Source: JBFWRK01 sp050248955 (GTDB taxonomy: Bacteria; Actinomycetota; Acidimicrobiia; Acidimicrobiales; Ilumatobacteraceae). From it: a DNA stretch of 64,000 bases. A program made the position numbers and the translations under genes. Positions 58,184 through 64,000 of this stretch are shown here, one piece after another. The notes beneath the pieces are model-generated. The model did no database searches. It was not told where the DNA came from and saw only the letters and a program-made list of their open reading frames with translations. Every line of letters starts with the position of its first letter. The stretch's first letter is position 1. Where the stretch lies: contig JBFWRK010000023.1 of the NCBI GenBank assembly GCA_050248955.1, positions 1-64,000 of the forward strand. The letters run 5' to 3'.

Positions 58184-58906
58184 ATGGACATCGCAACCCG
58201 ACAGGGACCCGCCTACGGCGTGGCTCGCCTCGGACTCGGCGCCGGCGAGCCGGTGCGGGTCGAGGCCGGGGCGATGATGGCGATGTCGGCCGGCGTCACC
58301 CTCGAGTCGAAGATGGAAGGCGGCCTGTTCAAGTCGATGAAGCGGGCGGCGCTCGGCGGCGAGAGCTTCTTCGTCACGACGTACACGGCGCCCGCCCAGG
58401 GCGGTTTCGTCGACGTCGCAGCTCGCCTCCCGGGCGACGTGATCTCCTACGACCTCGTGCCCGGTCGCTCGCTGTTCATCCAGAAGGGCTCATGGCTCGC
58501 TTCTGCCTCCACCGTGGCGATCGACGCCAAGTGGGGCGGGTTCAAGAACATGTTCGGCTCCGAGGGCGGGTTCATCATCCGGGCGGAGGGGAGCGGACCG
58601 GTCGTGTTCGCGTGCTACGGCGCGCTCGAGACGTGGAACCTGGCGGAAGGCCAGACGATCACGGTCGACACCGGCCACATGGTCGCCTACGAGGACACCG
58701 TCAACATGTCGTTGCGCAAGGTGACGGGCGGCCTCGTGCAGTCGTTCAAGAGCGGCGAGGGCATCGTGTTCGACTTCAGCGGACCGGGCAAGGTGATGAC
58801 GCAGACCAGGAACCCGAACGAGCTCCTCGGATGGATCTCGGCGGCGATCGGTACCGGTAACAGCAGTCCTGCGGGCGGTCTGGGTGGGCTCTTCGGCCGT
58901 GACTGA
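58184..58906 (+). CDS. AIM24 family protein (TIGR00266)
   Basis: The 240-residue protein belongs to the AIM24/DUF124 family with duplicated beta-strand repeats: VEAGAMMAMSAGVTLESKM, FFVTTYTAP, GRSLFIQKGSWLASA, TVDTGHMVAYEDTVNMS and a Gly-rich C-terminus (GGLGGLFGRD). Function is unknown in bacteria; the yeast homologue acts in mitochondrial inner-membrane organisation. The ATG has GGAGG 8 nt upstream. It lies between ppdK and terC on the same strand. Confidence 0.88.
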   Translation: MDIATRQGPAYGVARLGLGAGEPVRVEAGAMMAMSAGVTLESKMEGGLFKSMKRAALGGESFFVTTYTAPAQGGFVDVAARLPGDVISYDLVPGRSLFIQKGSWLASASTVAIDAKWGGFKNMFGSEGGFIIRAEGSGPVVFACYGALETWNLAEGQTITVDTGHMVAYEDTVNMSLRKVTGGLVQSFKSGEGIVFDFSGPGKVMTQTRNPNELLGWISAAIGTGNSSPAGGLGGLFGRD

Positions 58907-58936
58907 CCTCGCCGCCGCGACCATCGGGGCGCTGCC

Positions 58937-59986
58937 GTGCTGAGCTCCGCACTCGTCGCCGCCGGCGATTCCTCGGACACCAACTTCGCCGACATCAGCG
59001 TCGAGCCGTGGATGTGGGCTGCGCTGCTCGGCCTGATCCTGCTGCTCCTGCTCGTCGATCTGCTGGTGTTCCACCGCGAGGCCCACGACATCGGCACGAA
59101 GGAAGCGGCGATCGAGTCGAGCGTGTGGATCGCGATCGGGCTCAGCTTCACCTTCGTGATCTGGTGGGGCTTCGGCGGCACCGCCGCAGGCGAGTACGTG
59201 TCGGGCTACCTCATCGAGAAGAGCCTGAGCATCGACAACGTCTTCGTCTGGGCGCTGATCCTCAGCTACTTCGCGGTGCCACGGAAGTACCAGCACCGGG
59301 TCTTGTTCTGGGGGATCTTCGGCGCCCTCGTCCTCAGGGCGATCTTCATCTTCGCCGGCGTCGCGCTCATCGAGCGCTTCGACTGGGTGCTCTACATCTT
59401 CGGTGGGTTCCTGCTCTACACCGCGGTGAAGTTGCTCGTCTCGAGCGACGATGAAGTCGATCCGTCGAAGAGCCGGTTCCTGAAGGTGATCCGCAGGGTC
59501 GTGCCCTCGTCGCACGACTTCGACGGTCAGCGGCTCTTCACGCGCGAGAACGGCAAGCGACTCGCGACGCCGCTGTTCGCGGTGCTCCTCCTGATCGAGG
59601 GGACCGACGTGGTCTTCGCGGTGGACTCGGTGCCCGCCGTGCTCGCGGTGAGCCGGGAGCAGTTCATCGTGTTCTCGTCGAACGCGTTCGCGATCCTCGG
59701 ACTGCGAGCGCTGTACTTCCTGCTCGCCGACCTGCACGCGCGGTTCAGCTACCTGCAAGAGGGCCTGGCGATCATCCTCGCCTTCGTCGGCATCAAGATG
59801 ATCATCGCCGAGCTCCCCGGCGTCAGGTACCACATCCCGACACCGGTCTCGTTGCTCGTGATCGCACTCGTGCTCACGGCCGCGATCGTGTTCTCGCTGA
59901 AGCGGCCGCCCGTGGTCGACACACCGCAGTTCCCGGACGACGAGCCGCGCCCCGACGAGCCGCATCCGCCGGTCCACGAGCGCTGA
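58937..59986 (+). CDS. TerC family integral membrane protein
   Basis: The 349-residue protein has the TerC layout of about nine hydrophobic segments and conserved charged motifs within membranes: SLSIDNVFVWALI (Asp) and EGTDVVFAVDSVPAVLA (Glu/Asp), plus NAFAILGLRALYF. TerC proteins handle Mn2+ or other metals, or tellurite. The C-terminal 25 residues are Pro/Asp-rich and cytoplasmic. It follows the AIM24 gene by 30 nt, too close for a yybP-ykoY riboswitch. Confidence 0.92.
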   Translation: MLSSALVAAGDSSDTNFADISVEPWMWAALLGLILLLLLVDLLVFHREAHDIGTKEAAIESSVWIAIGLSFTFVIWWGFGGTAAGEYVSGYLIEKSLSIDNVFVWALILSYFAVPRKYQHRVLFWGIFGALVLRAIFIFAGVALIERFDWVLYIFGGFLLYTAVKLLVSSDDEVDPSKSRFLKVIRRVVPSSHDFDGQRLFTRENGKRLATPLFAVLLLIEGTDVVFAVDSVPAVLAVSREQFIVFSSNAFAILGLRALYFLLADLHARFSYLQEGLAIILAFVGIKMIIAELPGVRYHIPTPVSLLVIALVLTAAIVFSLKRPPVVDTPQFPDDEPRPDEPHPPVHER

Positions 59987-60017
59987 ACGTCCCGCTCCTG
60001 CAACGGAGCGGCACCGG

Positions 60018-60023
60018 TAGCCT
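60018..60023 (+). promoter_or_regulatory. -10 box of the leaderless dnaG transcript
   Basis: TAGCCT is 7 nt from the GTG at 60031 and no ribosome binding site is present. A rpoD-dnaG operon promoter here fits the order dnaG-rpoD. Confidence 0.5.
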
Positions 60024-60030
60024 CCGCCTT

Positions 60031-61773
60031 GTGGCGATCGTGGAGGAGGACATCGAGCGGGTCCGTACGACGCTCGCCATCGCCGAGGTGATCCAGCCGT
60101 ATGTGGCGCTGCGCCGGGTCGGCCGGAACTGGGTCGGGTTGTGCCCGTTCCACGCCGAGAAGACCGGTTCGTTCAACGTCCGCGACGAGACCGGCCGCTA
60201 CCGCTGCTTCGGCTGCGGCAAGGCGGGTGACATGTTCACGTTCGTCCAGGAGATCGAGCACGTCGACTTCGTCGCCTCGGTCGAGCGGCTCGCTGCCAAG
60301 GCAGGGGTGCAGCTGCGCTACACGACGGGCGGCGAGGGCAAGGACCGCCAGCGGCGCAAGCGCCTGATCGAGGCGATGGACCAGGCGGTCGAGTGGTACC
60401 ACCAGCGGCTGCTCACCGCCGCCGATGCACGAGAGGCGCGTGACTACCTGCGCAGTCGCGGCCTCAGCGGTGACATCGCCCGCCAGTTCCGCATCGGGTG
60501 GGCGCCTGACGACTGGGATGCGTTGTCGCGCGGACTCGGGTTGCCGGCCGACGTCCTGAAGGACACCGGGCTCGCGTTCATGAACCGCCGCAACAAGCTG
60601 CAGGACGCGTTCCGTGCGCGAGTGCTCTTCCCGATCTTCAGCGCCGACGGCGACGCGGTCGCACTCGGCGGCCGGGTCCTGCCGGGGTCGAGCGATCCTG
60701 CGAAGTACAAGAACTCGCCGGAAACGGCGATCTACGCGAAGTCGAAGACGTTCTACGGGCTGAACTGGGCGAAGGGCGCGATCGTGGCCACGAACCAGGT
60801 CGTCGTCTGCGAGGGCTACACCGACGTGATCGGGTTCCACCGGGCCGGCATCGAGCGCGTGGTCGCGACCTGTGGCACGGCGCTGACCGAGGACCACGTG
60901 CGGCTTCTGAAGCGGTACGCGAGCCGGGTCGTGCTCGCGTTCGACGCCGACAAGGCCGGCCAGGGCGCGGCCGAGCGGTTCTACGAGTGGGAGCAGAAGT
61001 ACCAGGTCGAGGTGAGCGTCGCCCGCTTTCCCGAAGGCCAGGATCCTGGCGATCTCGCGTCGTCGAACCCCGGGCTGCTCCGTGAGGCGGTCGACGGCGC
61101 CACGCCGTTCCTCGGGTTCCGGCTCCGGCGGGTGCTGGCGAGCCGCCGGCCGGACTCGCCGGAGCACCGCAGCCGTCTGGCGAACGAGGCGATGGCGGTG
61201 GTGAACGAGCACCCCGACGAGAACGTGCGCAAGCTCTACGCGGGCGAGGTGGCGACGCACACCGGCCTGCCCGTCGCCGACCTCGTCAAGGTGGCCGCCG
61301 AACGTCGCGGCCGGGTCGCGGTCGCCGAGGTGGTGCCGCGGCGCGCGCTCAACGAGAACGCCGAGTTCGGCGCGGTGGCGCTGCTGCTCCAGCGGTGGGA
61401 CGAGATCGCGCCGTGGCTGGTCGAGGCGCTGTTCGCCGACGATGTCGTGCGGCGTGCGTTCCTCGCGCTCGCCGAGACCGCAGGCCACCTCGAGTCGGCG
61501 CTCGAGGCAGCCGATCCGGAGGCGCGCGAGGTGCTCGAGCGGGCGGCAGTGGCCGATCTCGACCTCGATCCCGAGGTCGAGGCACGCAACCTGATCAGAG
61601 CCGCCGTACGTCGTGAACTGGGTCGGCGGACGAGGGTCGAGGATCCCGCGGCGATCAGGGAGGACATCGAGGCACGGCAGTGGGTCGAGGGGTTCGACTC
61701 ACCGCAACCAGACCCGGAGCTCGCGGAGCGGTTGCTACAGTGGCTCGACCGACGGAGCGAGGAGCGCGGTTGA
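60031..61773 (+). CDS. dnaG: DNA primase DnaG
   Basis: The 580-residue primase (E. coli 581) has the CHC2 zinc finger Cys38/His41/Cys59/Cys62 (LCPFHAEKTGSF, CFGCG), the RNA-polymerase core with a Toprim domain (VVCEGYTDVIGFH; AFDADKAGQGAAERF) and a C-terminal helicase-binding region. It makes primers at the replication fork. The GTG follows a TAGCCT box. The stop overlaps the TTG start of rpoD, so the two are co-translated. Confidence 0.95.
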   Translation: MAIVEEDIERVRTTLAIAEVIQPYVALRRVGRNWVGLCPFHAEKTGSFNVRDETGRYRCFGCGKAGDMFTFVQEIEHVDFVASVERLAAKAGVQLRYTTGGEGKDRQRRKRLIEAMDQAVEWYHQRLLTAADAREARDYLRSRGLSGDIARQFRIGWAPDDWDALSRGLGLPADVLKDTGLAFMNRRNKLQDAFRARVLFPIFSADGDAVALGGRVLPGSSDPAKYKNSPETAIYAKSKTFYGLNWAKGAIVATNQVVVCEGYTDVIGFHRAGIERVVATCGTALTEDHVRLLKRYASRVVLAFDADKAGQGAAERFYEWEQKYQVEVSVARFPEGQDPGDLASSNPGLLREAVDGATPFLGFRLRRVLASRRPDSPEHRSRLANEAMAVVNEHPDENVRKLYAGEVATHTGLPVADLVKVAAERRGRVAVAEVVPRRALNENAEFGAVALLLQRWDEIAPWLVEALFADDVVRRAFLALAETAGHLESALEAADPEAREVLERAAVADLDLDPEVEARNLIRAAVRRELGRRTRVEDPAAIREDIEARQWVEGFDSPQPDPELAERLLQWLDRRSEERG

Positions 61774-63041
61774 CGTCCGAGCGCACATTCCATCCGCCGT
61801 TCGACGGCGTCGATCCCGCTGAGTGGGAGCTGCTCCTGACTCGCGGCGACGCTGCCGGAACGCTGCATGCCGACTCGATCGCGCACGTGTTCCGGAACGT
61901 CGAACTGTCGGGTGACGTGCTCACGGTGATCCGTGACGAGCTGACGACGCGCAACATCTCGATCGACGAGCGGGTCGAGGACATCGCCGAGGAGCCGACG
62001 CCGTCGCACGGTGCCGCCGTCCCCACCGAGGAGCACGTCGAGGTCGAGGACACGGCTGCCGGGGTCTTCGCGTCGCGTCGTCGGCGCCGCGCGCTGCGGA
62101 TGTCCGAGAAGCACGAGACCACGTCCACGTCGGACACGGTGCGGATGTACCTGAAGGAGATCGGCCGGGTCAGCCTGCTGAGCGGCGAGGACGAGCGGCG
62201 ACTGGCGAAGATCATCGAGGACGGCAACCTCGCTGCGGCCCAGCTCGACATGGATGGCGCCACCCTGACCGGTGACGAGACGAAGAAGTTGATGCGCACG
62301 ATCCAGGCGGGGCAGCGGGCGAAGTCGGACCTGATCCAGGCGAACCTGCGCCTGGTCGTGTCGATCGCCAAGCGCTACGCGGGTCGGGGCATGCTCTTCC
62401 TCGACCTCATCCAGGAGGGCAACCTCGGCCTGATGCGGGCGGTCGACAAGTTCGACCACACGAAGGGCTTCAAGTTCTCGACGTACGCCACGTGGTGGAT
62501 CCGCCAGGCGATCACGCGGGCGATCGCCGATCAGGCGCGAACGATCCGGATCCCGGTCCACATGGTCGAGAGCATGAACCGGGTGCTGCGCGTCCAGCGT
62601 CAGATGCACCAGGAGCTCGAGCGCGAGCCGACGCTCGACGAGCTCGCCGAACGGTGTGCGCTGCCGCCCGACCGGGTGCGCGAGATCCTGCGGATCTCCC
62701 AGGATCCGCTGTCGCTCGACTCGCCGGTGGGGGAGGAGGACGACTCGAACCTCGCCGACTTCATCGAGGACGCCTCCGCCGAGGCGCCCGCCGACGCGGC
62801 GACGCGGCGGATGCTCGTGCACGCGGTGGAAGAGGCGCTGGCCGAGCTGTCCGACCGGGAGCAGGAGGTGGTCAAGATGCGCTTCGGGCTCATCGACGGC
62901 CAGGCCAAGACGCTCGAAGAGGTCGGTCGGGAGTTCGGCGTGACCAGGGAGCGGATCCGCCAGATCGAGGCGAAGACGCTCGCCAAGCTGCGCCATCCGC
63001 AGCGCAGCCAGAAGCTCAAGGAGTTCCTCGAAGAGGAGTGA
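61770..63041 (+). CDS. rpoD: Primary RNA polymerase sigma factor RpoD (SigA)
   Basis: The 423-residue sigma factor has region 1.1 (LLLTRGDAAGTLHADSIAHV), region 1.2 (DTVRMYLKEIGRVSLLS), region 2 (NLRLVVSIAKRYAGRGMLFL, DLIQEGNLGLMRAVDKFD, KFSTYATWWIRQAITRAI), region 3 and region 4 (LEEVGREFGVTRERIRQIE). The start is a TTG because GGAG is 5 nt upstream and the region 1.1 fold begins there; it overlaps the dnaG stop. The acidic/basic linker before region 1.2 (FASRRRRRALRMSEK) is unusually basic. Confidence 0.95.
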   Translation: MTSERTFHPPFDGVDPAEWELLLTRGDAAGTLHADSIAHVFRNVELSGDVLTVIRDELTTRNISIDERVEDIAEEPTPSHGAAVPTEEHVEVEDTAAGVFASRRRRRALRMSEKHETTSTSDTVRMYLKEIGRVSLLSGEDERRLAKIIEDGNLAAAQLDMDGATLTGDETKKLMRTIQAGQRAKSDLIQANLRLVVSIAKRYAGRGMLFLDLIQEGNLGLMRAVDKFDHTKGFKFSTYATWWIRQAITRAIADQARTIRIPVHMVESMNRVLRVQRQMHQELEREPTLDELAERCALPPDRVREILRISQDPLSLDSPVGEEDDSNLADFIEDASAEAPADAATRRMLVHAVEEALAELSDREQEVVKMRFGLIDGQAKTLEEVGREFGVTRERIRQIEAKTLAKLRHPQRSQKLKEFLEEE

Positions 63042-63096
63042 GCCGCTCACGGGCGACGAGGGAGTTCGGGACCTCGCTGCTAGTCTCGTCGTGCTT

Positions 63097-63169
63097 TCCG
63101 AGATAGCTCAGTTGGCAGAGCAGCTGACTGTTAATCAGCGGGTCGCAGGTTCGAGCCCTGCTCTCGGAG
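63097..63169 (+). tRNA. tRNA-Asn (anticodon GTT)
   Basis: Acceptor arms TCCGAGA and TCTCGGA pair fully, the anticodon stem GCTGA/TCAGC encloses CTGTTAA with GTT at 63130-63132, and the T loop GGTTCGAGCC is canonical. The CCA end is not encoded. Confidence 0.95.
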
Positions 63170-63175
63170 CTCGCG

Positions 63176-63210
63176 ACAGGGTCCCCGGTGTGGGACCCTG
63201 TTGTCGTTTT
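63176..63210 (+). terminator. Rho-independent terminator between two tRNA genes
   Basis: ACAGGGTCCC (63176-63185) and GGGACCCTGT (63192-63201) form a 10-bp stem with a 6-nt loop, followed by TGTCGTTTT. It separates tRNA-Asn from tRNA-Met, so each has its own expression unit. Confidence 0.85.
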
Positions 63211-63211
63211 C

Positions 63212-63284
63212 GGGGCGGTAGCTCAGTGGTCAGAGCAGGGGACTCATAATCCCTGGGTCGTGGGTTCGATCCCCACCCGCCCCA
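63212..63284 (+). tRNA. tRNA-Met (anticodon CAT)
   Basis: Acceptor arms GGGGCGG and CCGCCCC pair fully, the anticodon loop CTCATAA has CAT at 63245-63247 and the T loop is canonical. The 1-72 pair is G-C, so it is not a typical initiator tRNA; it is elongator Met or, if the C is lysidine-modified, Ile2. CCA is not encoded. Confidence 0.92.
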
Positions 63285-63374
63285 CCGCAATCGTCCATCG
63301 TGGGGATGTGACGTCACGGATCTCTACCCGGATCCGTGGAGAGCCGACCACCCGAGTGCCGACGGGTGCGTTCG

Positions 63375-63380
63375 TAGGCT
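63375..63380 (+). promoter_or_regulatory. -10 box of a leaderless DUF4160 transcript
   Basis: TAGGCT is 6 nt from the GTG at 63387. Confidence 0.45.
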
Positions 63381-63386
63381 GAGCGT

Positions 63387-63647
63387 GTGCCGCGCATCAG
63401 CGAGTTCTACGGGATCGTGATCTACATGTACTTCCAGGATCACAACCCGCCGCACTTCCACGCGATCTACGCCGAGCACGAAGCCCTGATCCGAATCGAC
63501 ACCGGCGAGGTCATCCGCGGGAGGCTGCCCAAGACGGCCGGCAGTCTCGTCGAGGAGTGGCGAGAGCTTCACGTCAACGATCTCAACGCAAACTGGGAGA
63601 GGGCACGAGAACCCGCTGCGCTGTCGAGCATCGAGCCGCTCCAGTAG
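63387..63647 (+). CDS. DUF4160 protein, putative toxin-antitoxin member
   Basis: The 86-residue protein matches DUF4160 closely: PRISEFYGIVIYMYFQDHNPPHFHAIYAEHEALI near the N-terminus (as PRISEFYGIVIYMYF and DHNPPHFHAIYAE) followed by RLPKTAGSLVEEW and LNANWERA. The HFH and neighbouring Asp/His residues are conserved in the family. DUF4160 genes are nearly always next to a DUF2442 gene and the pair is proposed to be a toxin-antitoxin or regulatory unit; activity is unproven. The GTG is 6 nt after a TAGGCT box. It lies 102 nt downstream of tRNA-Met. Confidence 0.88.
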   Translation: MPRISEFYGIVIYMYFQDHNPPHFHAIYAEHEALIRIDTGEVIRGRLPKTAGSLVEEWRELHVNDLNANWERAREPAALSSIEPLQ

Positions 63648-63650
63648 CCT
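63645..63650 (+). promoter_or_regulatory. -10 box of a separate leaderless DUF2442 transcript
   Basis: TAGCCT is 8 nt from the ATG at 63659 and overlaps the stop codon (TAG, 63645-63647) of the DUF4160 gene. The antitoxin-like gene would thus have its own promoter. Confidence 0.4.
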
Positions 63651-63658
63651 GAACGTCG

Positions 63659-63952
63659 ATGGATGCCGCACGCGTGACCGATGTCGAACACCTCGGGGGT
63701 CGGGTGCTTCGTATCGTGTTCGCCGACGGGCTCGTCCGCGAGCTCGATTTCGCTGGTGCACTGCCCGGCGTGCTGTCGGCGATCGACAACGATGACGTCT
63801 TCCCGACCGTGACGGTGGACTCGGTCGCCCGCACGATCTCATGGCCGGCGGGCGTCGACTTCGATCCCGACGTCCTGCATGGCGATCAGCCTCCGGCCTC
63901 GGGTACCGGACCGAAGGTGTTGCGCGAGTACCACAGCGAGCCAGCGCGCTGA
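63659..63952 (+). CDS. DUF2442 protein, partner of DUF4160
   Basis: The 97-residue protein matches DUF2442: VTDVEHLGGRVLRIVFADGL, ELDFAGALPGVLSAID, VFPTVTVDSVARTISWPAG and DFDPDVLHG. It has a compact N-terminal beta-rich fold typical of the family. It lies 11 nt after DUF4160 on the same strand, as in other pairs, with a TAGCCT box overlapping the upstream stop. Which of the two is toxin and which antitoxin cannot be inferred. The last 48 bases of the window contain nothing I can support. Confidence 0.88.
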   Translation: MDAARVTDVEHLGGRVLRIVFADGLVRELDFAGALPGVLSAIDNDDVFPTVTVDSVARTISWPAGVDFDPDVLHGDQPPASGTGPKVLREYHSEPAR

Positions 63953-64000
63953 CGACGGCTGCGTCAGGCCCGATCCGTGGGACGCGGTGGGACGAAACCT

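Noticed and set aside
55417..58191. A 924-codon open frame on the minus strand opposite ppdK
   Set aside because: No recognisable domain and the opposite frame is a complete, well-conserved PPDK.
58907..58936. Manganese (yybP-ykoY) riboswitch in front of terC
   Set aside because: Only 30 nt separate terC from the upstream gene, far too short.
63212..63284. Initiator tRNA-fMet
   Set aside because: The 1-72 position forms a G-C pair, whereas bacterial initiators have an unpaired 1-72.

Overview
The window is a high-GC bacterial chromosome segment with frequent GTG and TTG starts, tightly packed operons, many TGATG/ATGA stop-start overlaps, and many genes whose start codon lies 6-9 nt after a TANNNT box with no ribosome binding site (apparently leaderless). 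Together with the gene content (dnaG followed by a TTG-started rpoD, phoH-ybeY-CBS protein-era, uppS-recO-glyS, an LLM flavin oxidoreductase of F420 type, an MtrB/LpqB-like pair, biotin-dependent AccA1/AccD1-type carboxylase) this points to Actinomycetota, most likely Acidimicrobiia (Ilumatobacter-like). The lineage is an inference; no rRNA gene is present. No CRISPR array, prophage or intact insertion sequence was seen.

Left end (1-3.2 kb, minus strand): a decayed GNAT acetyltransferase, then a four-gene cassette built around a subtilisin-like protease. A free-standing protein resembling the protease propeptide is upstream, and a free-standing copy of the protease's own C-terminal domain plus a small acidic protein lie downstream. 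This modular cassette is the most novel-looking element in the window.

3.4-12.9 kb: transglutaminase-like protein, PLP cysteine synthase-like enzyme and methyltransferase; a divergent GH1 beta-glucosidase/LacI repressor pair with readable promoters and two near-identical operators 80 bp apart; a predicted Tat-exported protein; an MT0933-type antitoxin-like protein with no toxin beside it; a LarA-type (DUF2088) enzyme; an acyl-ACP desaturase under a TetR-like palindrome; and nitrobindin translationally coupled to an IclR regulator.

13.6-25 kb: two catabolic blocks. The plus-strand block (amidohydrolase, acetoacetate decarboxylase, SDR, second amidohydrolase) is divergent from the IclR gene across an operator palindrome. 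The minus-strand block (N-carbamoyl-D-amino-acid hydrolase-like, fused FeS/molybdopterin hydroxylase, SsnA-like deaminase, LLM oxidoreductase, 8-oxoguanine deaminase-like) looks like an oxidative purine or N-heterocycle degradation route and has its own upstream palindrome.

25-41.8 kb: a degenerate Nudix protein, a membrane GGDEF-EAL protein, the conserved phoH-ybeY-CBS-era operon, a histidine kinase coupled to a GerMN lipoprotein with a divergent OmpR-type regulator, and a cluster of circularly permuted ATP-grasp and alpha-E domains (separate and fused) ending in a transglutaminase, a predicted peptide ligation/processing system.

41.8-49 kb: acyl-CoA carboxylase alpha and beta with an enoyl-CoA hydratase (leucine-type catabolism), a truncated ABC-2 permease, a HisRS/HisZ-like protein and an imidazolonepropionase-like amidohydrolase. 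49-64 kb: mostly housekeeping genes (DinG-like helicase, uppS, recO, glyS, site-2 protease, ppdK, AIM24, TerC, dnaG, rpoD), two tRNAs separated by a terminator, and a DUF4160/DUF2442 pair. Two tandem repeat arrays (49.1 and 54.2 kb) and a large hairpin after glyS are the main non-coding structures here.
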